Source: Halovulum marinum (lineage in GTDB: Bacteria; Pseudomonadota; Alphaproteobacteria; Rhodobacterales; Rhodobacteraceae). Taken from it: 64,000 nucleotides of DNA. The notes beneath the pieces were generated by a model. The model searched no databases and had not been told where the DNA came from. It saw nothing but the letters and a program-made list of their open reading frames with translations. This document shows positions 38,035 to 46,435 of this stretch, piece after piece. Position 1 is the stretch's first letter. Each line of letters starts with the position of its first letter. The translations under genes were made by a program, and so were the position numbers. The DNA lies in assembly GCF_009697225.1 (NCBI RefSeq), contig NZ_WIND01000010.1:62001-126000 (forward strand). Reading direction: 5' to 3'.

Positions 38035-38940
38035 ATGTCCCGTTCCACCGATCTGCTGCTGACAGCGCTGGCACCCGCCGTCTGGGGCAGCACATACTAC
38101 GTCACCACCGAGTTCCTGCCCCCCCGCTACCCGGTCACCGTGGCCGCGCTGCGCGCACTGCCCGCCGGGCTGCTGCTGCTGGCGCTGACGCGACATCTGC
38201 CGCCGCGCGACTGGCTGGGCCGCGTGTTCCTGCTCGGCGCGCTGAACTTCCCGGTTTTCTGGTGCCTGCTGTTCGTTGCCGCCTACAGATTGCCGGGCGG
38301 CGTGGCGGCTACCCTCGGATCGCTCCAGGCGCTGCTGGTAATCCTGCTGGCGCGCGGGCTGCTGGGCGCGCCGGTGCGCGCAGGGGCGGTGCTGGCCGCG
38401 CTTGCCGGCATGGCCGGCGTCGCGGCGCTGGTGCTGGGCCCGGAGGCGGCGCTGGACCCGCTGGGGCTGGCTGCCGGCATCGGTGGCGCGGCGTCCATGG
38501 CGCTGGGCACGGTGCTCAGCCGCAAATGGCGCCCGTCCGTGCCGCCGCTGACCTTTACCGCCTGGCGACTGATTGCGGGCGGGCTGCTGCTGCTGCCGAT
38601 GGCGCTGCTGCTTGAACCGCCGCTGCCGCCACAGTCCGGGGCCAATCTGGTCGGGCTGCTGTGGCTGGGGCTGGTCGGCGCCGCGGCGACCTACGGGCTT
38701 TGGTTCCGCGGCATCGGCCGGATCGAGCCGTCGGCGGTGTCGATGCCTGGCATGATGAGCCCGGTCACGGCGGTGCTGCCGGGCTGGATCCTGCTGGGCG
38801 AAGCGCTGACGCTGGTACAGGGCGCTGGTGCGACGGCGATCCTGCTCTCGGTCTGGGCGGGACAGCGGGCGGCGCATGCGCCGGCCGCGCTCCGGACCCG
38901 CGCACCGGGCACCGGCGGCGCCGCACCTGCCGGCACATGA
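38035..38940 (+). CDS. EamA/DMT-superfamily exporter
   Basis: A ten-helix inner-membrane transporter of 301 residues made of two EamA repeats. The first ends near VAALVLGPEAALDP; the second runs from LGLAAGIGGAASMALG to ILLSVWAGQ. PAVWGSTYYVTTEFLPP at the start and GEALTLVQGAGATAILL near the end are typical. Such proteins export amino acids or small metabolites; the substrate is not visible. It starts at ATG 38035 with AGGAAAC upstream. It is next to the broken LysR gene. Confidence 0.88.
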   Translation: MSRSTDLLLTALAPAVWGSTYYVTTEFLPPRYPVTVAALRALPAGLLLLALTRHLPPRDWLGRVFLLGALNFPVFWCLLFVAAYRLPGGVAATLGSLQALLVILLARGLLGAPVRAGAVLAALAGMAGVAALVLGPEAALDPLGLAAGIGGAASMALGTVLSRKWRPSVPPLTFTAWRLIAGGLLLLPMALLLEPPLPPQSGANLVGLLWLGLVGAAATYGLWFRGIGRIEPSAVSMPGMMSPVTAVLPGWILLGEALTLVQGAGATAILLSVWAGQRAAHAPAALRTRAPGTGGAAPAGT

Positions 38941-38969
38941 GACCGGCGCGCAAGGACCGGCCGCGCCGT

Positions 38970-39794
38970 CTAGGCGGCGTAGGCCTGCGCGACGATATCC
39001 TCGGCCGGCGACATCAACTGCTCGGGGTACAGCATTTCCACGGCGAGCGCGTCGGGGGTGAAACGGTAACGGACCAGGCCGCAGGCCTTGGTGCCGTAGC
39101 GTGGCTGCATCGCGTCGGGCAGGACGAACGAGACCGGCGGCGCCCAGACGTGGCGGACGCCCGCCTGCGTCCGGTCGCGCCCCTGGTGAACATGACCGCT
39201 GGCAAACAGCCGCACGTCGGCCCGCCGCAGCAGCCCGACCAGCGCCGGGCGGGTCGCGGTGGGCACGAAGAACGGGCGCAGCGCCGGTGTCTCGTCCGGC
39301 ACCTCGCAGAAAAGCGGCTTGTGACAGAAGATCGCCACCGGACCGGCCGCGCCGTCCAGCCTGTCAGCCAGCCAGTCCAGCTGCGCCGCCTCCTGCGGCA
39401 GGCCCGAGTTGAACAGCTGTGCGTTCAGCCCGATCAGGGTCCACGCCGCTTCTCGCATCACCCAGCGGCCGTCGCCGAACACCCGCTCGTACGCCGCAAG
39501 CCATTCCGCACAGACCGGGCGTTCCGGCGCATGACCCGCATCGGGATTGTCGCCGACATCATGGTTGCCCGGTATCACTTTCCGGGGGGACCGAAGGCTG
39601 TCCAGAGCCTGGCGCGCGAATTCCAGCTCGGCCGGGCGATCCGGCGCTTCGACCGTCAGATCGCCGGTGCAGACGACCAGATCCGGTCGGAAGCCGTCGA
39701 TCAGATCGCGCGCAATCTCGAAGTTCGGCACGAATTGCGGACGCGCCGGTGACAGATGCGGATCGCTGATCTGGAAAATTTCGAAGGACGACAC
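38970..39794 (-). CDS. Calcineurin-like metallophosphoesterase
   Basis: A 274-residue dinuclear metal phosphoesterase of the CpdA/Icc type. All five metal-binding blocks are present in order: SDPHLS, GDLT, GNHD, FCHKPLF and SGHVHQG. Cytosolic, with no signal. A cyclic-nucleotide or other phosphodiesterase role is likely, but the substrate is not shown. A perfect palindrome 180 bases upstream may control it. It is convergent with the EamA gene. Confidence 0.88.
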   Translation of the reverse strand: MSSFEIFQISDPHLSPARPQFVPNFEIARDLIDGFRPDLVVCTGDLTVEAPDRPAELEFARQALDSLRSPRKVIPGNHDVGDNPDAGHAPERPVCAEWLAAYERVFGDGRWVMREAAWTLIGLNAQLFNSGLPQEAAQLDWLADRLDGAAGPVAIFCHKPLFCEVPDETPALRPFFVPTATRPALVGLLRRADVRLFASGHVHQGRDRTQAGVRHVWAPPVSFVLPDAMQPRYGTKACGLVRYRFTPDALAVEMLYPEQLMSPAEDIVAQAYAA

Positions 39795-39973
39795 CTAGGG
39801 CCTTTCGCGGTCACTGCACGGCACCGCAGCCCGCGGCGCAGGGGATCTCGAACAGGCTAGGCGCCGCGGGCCGGTTCGCCAAGCATGACGGCAGGTGACG
39901 TATCGTGCCGACCTGGCGGCGCGAGCGTTCCCGATGGGCCGGCGCGGTCCACGCCGGCGATCTCGCCCTGAAC

Positions 39974-39987
39974 TGAACGATCGTTCA
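39974..39987. promoter_or_regulatory. TGAACGATCGTTCA palindrome
   Basis: A perfect 14-bp palindrome in the 213-bp gap after the hybrid kinase gene and before the phosphoesterase gene. The shape resembles TetR-family operators. No TetR gene is nearby in the window. The remainder of 39795-40007 holds no gene. Confidence 0.4.
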
Positions 39988-40007
39988 CACACCGGGAATT
40001 TCGCGGT

Positions 40008-42569
40008 TCAGCAGGGCACCAGATCCTCCAGCTCCTTGCGGCTCTCCGACCACAACCGCTCCAGCACGTCCGCGGTTCCGGCAAGGCTCCGGCGCTGACC
40101 TTCTCGAGCATCGGTCTGGAACTGCGAGAGCTGCGCATGCAGCCCTGCAAAGCCCAATGTTCCCGCCGACCCGGCCAGACGGTGCAGCAGTGCCAGCGCC
40201 GTATCGTCCGGCATCTCGTCATCACATGCCCTGAGCGCCGCGATCGCGGCCTCGGCTTCGGTCCCGAACCGGCCGAGCAAGCTGTGTACCTGTTCGGCGC
40301 CCAGGCTCTCCGTAAGTTCCGCGACCTTGGCGAAATCGACCAACTGCCCGACCGGCGGGGCGGTTCGCGGCACGTCCGCCGGATCCGCCGCCACCCCGGC
40401 CGGACGCTGCAGCAGGTCGGCCAGCACCGCGTGGTCGATCGGCTTGGTGATGTGGCCCGACATGCCGGCGGCGCGAAACGTCTCGATATCGGCGGGAAGC
40501 GCGTGCGCCGTAACGGCAAGGATCGGCGTGCGTCTCGAGGCCCCCGTTCCGTCCCGGATCGCCCGGGTTGCGGCGACACCGTCCATCACTGGCATGCTGA
40601 TGTCCATCAGGATGGCATCGAACCGCGTCCTGGCGGCAAGCGCCACGCCCTGCTCGCCGCTCTCCGCTTCGGTGACCCGGTGTCCGTCGCGCTCCAGCAT
40701 CGCGCGCAGGACGACCCGGTTGACGCGGTTGTCCTCGACGATCAGCACGTCGAGAACCCGGTCCGGACGCCGTGGCGTGCTTTCGGGGCCATCGGGCCCG
40801 TTCTGCGCGCGCCTCTCCAGCGGCAGCCGGACCCAGAACACGCTGCCCGCATTTTCGATGCTTTCGGCGCCGATCTCGCCGCCCATCGCCAGCGTCAGCC
40901 GACGGGCAATGCCCAACCCCAGCCCGGTACCGCCGAACTGGCGGCCGTAGGTGGAATCGACCGTCTCGAAATCCTTGAAGATCCGGTCGAGATCCCTTTC
41001 CGGTATGCCGATCCCGGTGTCGATCACCCGGAACTCGGCGCACGGGCGCTCTCCGGCGGTATCGACTTCAACCTCGATCGTCACCTCGCCGCCATGCGTG
41101 AACTTCAAGGCGTTCCCGACGAGGTTCAGCAGAACCTGGCGCAGCCGCACCGGGTCGCCGACCACGGTGCCGGGCGGATCGCCGATCCAGCGATGGCCGA
41201 GCATGTTGCCCTGCGTCGCCGCGACACTTTGCTGGATGGCCACGATCTCTCGCAGCAGCCGGTCCAGATCGAAAGCGCTGCTTGTCAGTTCGACCTTGCC
41301 CGCCTCGAACTTCGAGATGTCCAGCACGTCGTTGACATGGTGCAGCAGCAGCCGCCCCGAGTTGTCCATGATGTCGACGTAGGCGCGCTGCGCCTGCGTC
41401 AGCACCGTGTCCCGCAACAGGTTCAGCGTCCCGAGCAGACCGTTGAGCGGGGTGCGCATCTCGTGGCTCATCACCGCCAGGAAATCGGCCCTGGCCTTCT
41501 CGCCCGCCAGCGCCCTGTCGCGTGCGTCGACAAGCTCTTCCTGGGCTCGCCGGCGGTCGGTAATGTCGCGCATGTAGGCGACGTAGATCTCGCCGTCACG
41601 ATCGTCCGCGACATCGACCGACAGTTCCACCGGGAAGATCTCGCCGGACTTGCGAAGCGCCTCGAGTTCGACCCGGCCCGACCCGATCAGCCGCCGCGCG
41701 CCGGTCTGGCGATGGCGCTTCATGCCGGCTTCGTGCGCTCGGCGATACGTCTCGGGCATGAGCAACTCGGACATCGCCTGGCCCATCGCCTCGTCGCGGG
41801 TATAGCCGAAGACCCGTTCCGCGGCGCCGTTGAATTCGCGCACGATGCCGTTGCTGTCCACCACGACGACGGCGTCGAGCGACGTCGCGAGGATCGTCTG
41901 CAAGCGCGAGGCGGTGATCCGCTGTGTCTGCGCCTGCCGGTCGCTGATGCGAATCATCCGCAGCAACAGGATCAGCAGCAGGATCAGCACCAGCACCAGC
42001 GCCGTCGTCAGCAGCGCCAGATCCAGAAGCGTCGACGCGATGCTTTCGCGGGTCGCGTCGGATCGCGCCACGAACTGCTCGAGGCCGCTCAGCGCCAGCT
42101 TGCGGACGTCGTCATGGACCGCGTCCGCCGTCGCGCGCAGCCGCGGCAGCGCGGCCTGAAGCTCCTCCGGCGGGCCGTCGATCAGCGGCACGGTCCGGTC
42201 GAGGAAGTCGCGCAGCCGCAGCAGCGGCACGCTGAAGTCCTCATGCAGCGTCAGCTCGCGATAGGCCGAGCCCTGGTCGATAGTGACGAGCCGGCTGTAG
42301 AAGATGTCGAACTTCCGGCGCAGATCGTCCAGCGAGCCGCCGCGCCCGGCTTCATGCGCGGCAAGTTCGAACTGCAGGAATTCCACCTCCAGCTGGGACA
42401 GGGTCCAGTTCACGTTGTCGGAGTTCGCCGTCTCCAGATTTTCGAGCTGCTCGTACACCTCATGCCCAAGCGTGCCGATGGCGAGGATGCACACGCCGAT
42501 GGCGGCACCGAGTGCGGTCGATCTCAGCCAGTATCTGGTCCGGACGGTGCGTGATTGGGCGTCCGCCAC
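40008..42569 (-). CDS. Hybrid sensor histidine kinase with PAS, receiver and HPt domains
   Basis: An 853-residue inner-membrane kinase. Two membrane helices (about 16-36 and 182-205) enclose a helical periplasmic sensor. Next come a PAS domain (about 222-340), a HisKA dimer with H-box MSHEMRTPLNG (His about 369), an ATPase domain with NLVGNALKF and GGTGLGLG, a receiver with LMDISMPVMDG (Asp about 656) and an HPt domain with LLHRLAGSAGTLG (His about 796). Phosphate should pass His-Asp-His to a separate regulator, probably the divergent LuxR-type protein. It is downstream of the periplasmic SUOX-fold gene by 48 bases, so one operon. Confidence 0.94.
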   Translation of the reverse strand: MADAQSRTVRTRYWLRSTALGAAIGVCILAIGTLGHEVYEQLENLETANSDNVNWTLSQLEVEFLQFELAAHEAGRGGSLDDLRRKFDIFYSRLVTIDQGSAYRELTLHEDFSVPLLRLRDFLDRTVPLIDGPPEELQAALPRLRATADAVHDDVRKLALSGLEQFVARSDATRESIASTLLDLALLTTALVLVLILLLILLLRMIRISDRQAQTQRITASRLQTILATSLDAVVVVDSNGIVREFNGAAERVFGYTRDEAMGQAMSELLMPETYRRAHEAGMKRHRQTGARRLIGSGRVELEALRKSGEIFPVELSVDVADDRDGEIYVAYMRDITDRRRAQEELVDARDRALAGEKARADFLAVMSHEMRTPLNGLLGTLNLLRDTVLTQAQRAYVDIMDNSGRLLLHHVNDVLDISKFEAGKVELTSSAFDLDRLLREIVAIQQSVAATQGNMLGHRWIGDPPGTVVGDPVRLRQVLLNLVGNALKFTHGGEVTIEVEVDTAGERPCAEFRVIDTGIGIPERDLDRIFKDFETVDSTYGRQFGGTGLGLGIARRLTLAMGGEIGAESIENAGSVFWVRLPLERRAQNGPDGPESTPRRPDRVLDVLIVEDNRVNRVVLRAMLERDGHRVTEAESGEQGVALAARTRFDAILMDISMPVMDGVAATRAIRDGTGASRRTPILAVTAHALPADIETFRAAGMSGHITKPIDHAVLADLLQRPAGVAADPADVPRTAPPVGQLVDFAKVAELTESLGAEQVHSLLGRFGTEAEAAIAALRACDDEMPDDTALALLHRLAGSAGTLGFAGLHAQLSQFQTDAREGQRRSLAGTADVLERLWSESRKELEDLVPC

Positions 42570-42617
42570 CGGTCAGCCGCCTTTCCTCGGGTGTATCCGC
42601 CCCATGCGGGGCACCGG

Positions 42618-43139
42618 TCAATCGGTAACCGTAATCCGGTCAAGTTGCCAGATACTGCGCGCGTAGACCCGCTCGGACCTGTACTCGGGATTGGCGTCAT
42701 AGGGATACACGATCCAGAGCGGCCCCTTGTCGCGCACTGACATCAGGTCGCCGTTGCGACTGTAGGCGATGATCGGTCCATCGGCGACCGCATCCCCGAT
42801 CGGGATCACGACCGCGTAGTCGTTGATGGCGGTTGCCGTAAGCGTCCCTTCCTCCACACCCAGAGTCTCGAGCAGCGTGTCCAGTCCGACGCCCTCGAAA
42901 GTCTGCGCGCCGTCCGTCCAGATCGTTTCGGTCACGAAGCTGCGACTGTCCATGGACCGGAGCATCTCGAGGTCGAATTGCGCCACGTCATCGCCGTTGG
43001 TCGCGGCGAGGTCGCCGGTAACGGTCAGGACGATTTCTCCGGAAGGGTCGGGAAGGCCGTCCGCCGGGGAAGCGTGCGCCGGAAGAACCGCCGCAAAGGT
43101 CGCCGCGCCTGCCAGTCGCGCGATGTGGCGTATGGTCAT
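42618..43139 (-). CDS. Periplasmic SUOX-fold protein without cofactor cysteine
   Basis: A 173-residue exported protein with a signal peptide ending AHASPADG. The body (IVLTVTGDL, FDLEMLRSM, TFEGVGLDTLLETLGV, NDYAVVIPIGD, WIVYPYD) follows the small oxidoreductase molybdopterin-binding fold. There is no cysteine anywhere, so the usual molybdenum ligand is missing and catalysis as a molybdoenzyme is unlikely. The start is ATG 43139; a longer frame would precede the signal. It is followed by the hybrid kinase in one operon, suggesting a ligand-sensing accessory role. Confidence 0.75.
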   Translation of the reverse strand: MTIRHIARLAGAATFAAVLPAHASPADGLPDPSGEIVLTVTGDLAATNGDDVAQFDLEMLRSMDSRSFVTETIWTDGAQTFEGVGLDTLLETLGVEEGTLTATAINDYAVVIPIGDAVADGPIIAYSRNGDLMSVRDKGPLWIVYPYDANPEYRSERVYARSIWQLDRITVTD

Positions 43140-43222
43140 GGCTGCCCCGTCGCTGGATGCGCTTGCCGTCACTATCTAGCATGGCGTCTCCGGACCGCTA
43201 CCTGCACAGCGGAATAGGCAAG

Positions 43223-43238
43223 CTATCCAATCGGATAG
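43223..43238. promoter_or_regulatory. CTATCC-N4-GGATAG palindrome in divergent promoter
   Basis: Perfect 6-base arms around AATC, between the SUOX-fold gene (start 43139, minus) and the LuxR-type regulator (start 43376, plus). Probably an operator serving the divergent pair. No gene in 43140-43375. Confidence 0.45.
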
Positions 43239-43375
43239 GTTGCAGTAATCACTCACCGAGCCGCCGGTGTCACGTTGCCGTCGTGCGCACCGTCTGTTCG
43301 AATCTGTTCGGCCGCGCGTGATCCCGGTACCGTGTCCGTTGCAGGCACAGCATTCAGCAGGCAGAAGTGTCGACC

Positions 43376-43990
43376 ATGAGGATCCTGATCGCCGACGACC
43401 ACGACTTGCTGCGCGACACGCTCGTCCTTTACCTGGAGAGCGCGGGCGGGATCGAGACCGTCTGCGTCCCGGATCTGGGCACCGCGTTGCAGCAGATCGA
43501 CGAGGCGGGGCCGTTCGATCTGATCCTGCTGGATTTCAACATGCCCGGCATGAACGGGCTGGAGGGGCTGGAGCGGGCGATGCGCCATGCCGGCGGCCAG
43601 CGCGTGGCGCTGATATCCGGCGTCGCCAGCCGCGACATCGCCGAGAAGGCCCTGGCCGCGGGTGCGGCCGGATTCCTGCCCAAGACCCTGTCGGCGAAGT
43701 CGCTCTACAACGCCGTCCATTTCATGGGGATGGGCGAGCAGTACGCGCCGCTGGAGTACATGACCGCCCCCGACGAGGCGCCGCGGCACGCCCTGGCCGA
43801 GAAACTCTCGAAACGCGAGTTGCAGGTGCTCGAAGGCCTGACCCAGGGCAAGTCCAACAAGGAAATCGCCCGCGACCTGCAGATCACCGAGCCGACGGTG
43901 AAGCTGCACGTGAAGACGCTCTATCGCAAGATCGGCGCGGCGAACCGGACCCAGGCGGCGCTGCTCGCGAAGAACGCGGGAATTTTCTGA
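43376..43990 (+). CDS. LuxR/NarL-type response regulator
   Basis: A 204-residue two-domain regulator. The receiver has IADDHDLLRDTL and LILLDFNMPGMNG (phospho-Asp). The C-terminal helix-turn-helix has KLSKRELQVLEGLTQGKSNKEIA and TVKLHVKTLYRKIGA. ATG 43376 is chosen; a GTG three codons earlier is possible. It is divergent from the SUOX-fold/hybrid-kinase operon, whose HPt domain is the obvious phosphate source. Confidence 0.93.
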   Translation: MRILIADDHDLLRDTLVLYLESAGGIETVCVPDLGTALQQIDEAGPFDLILLDFNMPGMNGLEGLERAMRHAGGQRVALISGVASRDIAEKALAAGAAGFLPKTLSAKSLYNAVHFMGMGEQYAPLEYMTAPDEAPRHALAEKLSKRELQVLEGLTQGKSNKEIARDLQITEPTVKLHVKTLYRKIGAANRTQAALLAKNAGIF

Positions 43991-44044
43991 CCGGCGGCAG
44001 CGGAAGCGGCCCGCACGTCGAAGGACAGTTCCGGGCGAGCGATC

Positions 44045-44221
44045 TCAGATCCGGAACAACGGCTGGAGCCGGCGTGGCAGCAGGCCATGAAACCTCAGCG
44101 GCGCGTCCGTGGCGGCCAGGCAGACGCACGGCTTGGCCGAACCGGCGACGGGGGTGGGATCCAGCTCGGAATCGGCGATCTCCACGTCGCCGACGCCGAA
44201 ATTGCCGGTCCGGTCGGCCGA
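44045..44221 (-). pseudogene. Remnant of ChrR anti-sigma factor (C-terminal cupin part)
   Basis: About 59 codons match the end of ChrR, the zinc anti-sigma factor of the photooxidative-stress sigma factor RpoE: TGNFGVGDVEIADSELD, PVAGSAKPCVCLAATDAPLRF and LLPRRLQPLFRI up to a stop at 44045. The N-terminal zinc-binding domain and any rpoE partner are absent. The other side of the break is the tail of an SDR gene on the opposite strand. The assignment rests on recalled family pattern, not on a search. Confidence 0.7.
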
Positions 44222-44230
44222 GGGCGGACG

Positions 44231-44610
44231 CGCCGTGGTGCAGGCGGTCACCGTGCCCGCCCGCTATTTCGGCTCGCTCGCCGGTTTCGCGGGACTGCCC
44301 GGATCGATTGGCTACGCCGCCAGCAAGGCCGGGCTGATGCACCTCGCCGAGGACATGGCGAAGGACCTGAAGGGCAGCGGCGTCACCGTGCAGCGCGCCA
44401 ACCCCGGTTTCATCCGCACGCGGCTGACGGAAAAGAACGACTTCCCCATGCCGCAGATCATGTGTCGGACGAGGCCGAGGCACATGTCGTCGCCCATCGG
44501 TCGGGGCAATTCTCGACCGGCTTTCCGCCGCCGTCTGCCTGGGGGTTCACCGTCGGAGGCACTGTGCCCCACAGCCTGTGCCCCACAGCCTGTTCCGGCG
44601 CCTGTTCTGA
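44231..44610 (+). pseudogene. Remnant of short-chain dehydrogenase gene
   Basis: Catalytic-half sequence of an SDR enzyme: SLAGFAGLPGSIGYAASKAG (active-site Tyr and Lys), VTVQRANPGFIRTRLTEKN. After MPQIM the homology moves to another frame (SDEAEAHVV, SGQFSTGFPP, WGFTVGG). Near the end a 14-bp tandem duplication breaks it again; with one copy removed the frame reads VPHSLFRRLF then stop at 44608-44610, a normal SDR end. The NAD-binding N-terminal half is missing. So at least three lesions. Confidence 0.75.
44564..44591 (+). repeat. 14-bp perfect tandem duplication
   Basis: GTGCCCCACAGCCT occurs twice head to tail inside the SDR remnant. Removing one copy restores a plausible C terminus, so it looks like a recent slippage or duplication mutation in an already broken gene. 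Confidence 0.9.
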
Positions 44611-44641
44611 CCGGCCCCGAACCGGACAGGCGGCGCCCGGT

Positions 44642-45421
44642 TCACCCCGCGTCGTGTCGCGGGTCCTCAAGCGTCAGCTCGAACCGGTCCGGCATGAGCG
44701 CGTGCTGGAACCAGCGCACGAGGCTGTAGATCGAATAGACCGTCCGCCCCGTCGCCTTGCGGATATCTGCCGCATACGGCGTCATGTTGGTACACTCGAG
44801 CACGATCGCGCCGACGTCGGGATGCGTCTCGACCAGCTCCCGTGCCGCGTCCAGCATGTCCAGCCGACAGGCGGCGAAGTCGATGGCGACGCGGTCTTCC
44901 AGTATGGCGCGCGAGAATTCGCGGCCGCCGTCGGTCCCGGCGACGGGCACGGCGGCGGGGTCCTCGACCCCCGCCGCGATCAGGTGCCGATGCGTCAGCG
45001 ACGCCTTCGAGATCGTCAGAACGCCGACGCGCCGCCCCGGCGGCAACATCCGCTGCACCATCGGGATCTGCATCAGCGACGACGTCGCCACCGGCACCGG
45101 CACCTCCCGCGCGATCCTGTCCTGCAGCAGCGCCAGGAATCCGCAGTTGGTGGTCAACCCGTCGCAGCCCGCTGCGACCAGATCCCGCGCGGCATCGCCG
45201 AACCGGTCGGCGAGTTCCATCGGATCCTGACAAACCACCTTGTCGGGGCTGGCCCCGCGCACCACCCGGTACTGAACCGGGAACGGCCAGGTGGCGGCAT
45301 TGCCGATGTCGCCGTGGATCCGCGGAAAGCGCGCCTCGAGCATCAGGATCCCCAGACTGGCGCCGTAGACCGCCTTTCCACCGTGCTGCACAGACAACGT
45401 CTCGTTTCCCTCTCGTGCCAT
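44642..45421 (-). CDS. Aspartate/glutamate/hydantoin racemase-family protein
   Basis: A 259-residue protein of the Asp/Glu racemase fold, which uses two cysteines for acid-base chemistry. Both are seen: LTTNCGFLALLQ and VLECTNMTPYAADI. The N-terminal half has YGASLGILMLEARFPRI and GDIGNAATWPFPV. The substrate is unknown; relatives act on aspartate, hydantoins or maleate. ATG 45421 is chosen, as the frame to 45559 has no homology. No partner gene lies beside it. 45422-45643 holds nothing recognisable. Confidence 0.8.
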   Translation of the reverse strand: MAREGNETLSVQHGGKAVYGASLGILMLEARFPRIHGDIGNAATWPFPVQYRVVRGASPDKVVCQDPMELADRFGDAARDLVAAGCDGLTTNCGFLALLQDRIAREVPVPVATSSLMQIPMVQRMLPPGRRVGVLTISKASLTHRHLIAAGVEDPAAVPVAGTDGGREFSRAILEDRVAIDFAACRLDMLDAARELVETHPDVGAIVLECTNMTPYAADIRKATGRTVYSIYSLVRWFQHALMPDRFELTLEDPRHDAG

Positions 45422-45643
45422 TTCCGGGGGCGACAGCTTTGCGCCACAGCGGGCTGCAACGGACGTCACAGCCCGCCTTGCCGCGCCCGGTCGCACCTTG
45501 CAAGAAATGCCCCCTCGGCTTCCGCCGGTCCACCGAATTGTTCGCGACCGGCGGGTCAACCCGCTCTGCCCACGGCAGTTAGTTCCCCCCGCCCCTTCAG
45601 GACCGGGCCCTTAGCTCGATCCCATGCATCGCGCCGCGCCGGG

Positions 45644-46435
45644 CTAGCCCTTGCGCCACATCATGCCGCGCCCGGGATCGTATCCCCAAAGGGCCAGCGC
45701 CATGAACGCCACGAGGGAGAGCAGCACCCACAGCAACGCCGCGCCGTTCCAGCTGGCATGAAGCGCGAAGCGGATCAGTTCGACCGCGTGCGTGAACGGA
45801 TTGATCACACTGATGTCGTGAAGAAGGCGGCTCGACTCCGCCATCTTCCACAACGGGTAGAGCGCGGACGACAGGAAGAACATCGGGAAGATGACGAAGT
45901 TCATCACCCCCGCGAAATTCTCGAGCTGACGGATCAGGCTCGACAACGCCAGACCGAGCGCCGACAGCATCAACCCGGCGACGACGAGCGCAGGCAGCAC
46001 GGCGACGTAGCCGACCGGTGGCACACGGATTCCGAACAGTGCGGCAATGGCCAGGAAGGCGTAGACCTGCGCGACCGAGATCGCGGTGGCCCCGATCAGC
46101 CGGCACACCAGAAGCCACCATCGCGGCAGCGGACTGGTCAGCAGAAGCCGCATCGAACCCATCTCCCGGTCGTAGACCAGGCTCAGCGAGGATTGCATGC
46201 CGTTGAAGAGCATGATCATCCCGCACAGGCCGGGGACGATGTAGGTCTCGTAGGTGATGTATGTCTGGTATGGCGGGATGATCGACAGACCCAGCGCCGC
46301 CCGAAAGCCGGCGGCGAACACCAGCAGCCAGACCAGCGGCCGCACCAGCGCCGAGACGAAGCGCCCGCGCTGGTGGACGAAGCGCAGCATTTCGCGTGCG
46401 ACGATGGCGCGCAGGGCCACCAGATAGGCAGTCAC
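45644..46435 (-). CDS. ABC-2 type transporter permease
   Basis: A six-helix permease of 263 residues. RGRFVSALVRPLVWLLVFAAG, YETYIVPGLCGMIMLFNGMQ, VYDREMGSMRLLLTSPLPRW and NFVIFPMFFLSSALYPLWKM resemble the permease linked to PQQ-dependent alcohol dehydrogenase systems (PedC type). The GTG start overlaps the ATPase stop by four bases. No PQQ dehydrogenase or cytochrome gene lies nearby, so the link is only by resemblance. Cargo unknown. Confidence 0.85.
   Translation of the reverse strand: MTAYLVALRAIVAREMLRFVHQRGRFVSALVRPLVWLLVFAAGFRAALGLSIIPPYQTYITYETYIVPGLCGMIMLFNGMQSSLSLVYDREMGSMRLLLTSPLPRWWLLVCRLIGATAISVAQVYAFLAIAALFGIRVPPVGYVAVLPALVVAGLMLSALGLALSSLIRQLENFAGVMNFVIFPMFFLSSALYPLWKMAESSRLLHDISVINPFTHAVELIRFALHASWNGAALLWVLLSLVAFMALALWGYDPGRGMMWRKG

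Noticed and set aside
42618-43139. Functional molybdopterin oxidoreductase
   Set aside because: No cysteine is present to bind the cofactor, so only the fold is claimed.
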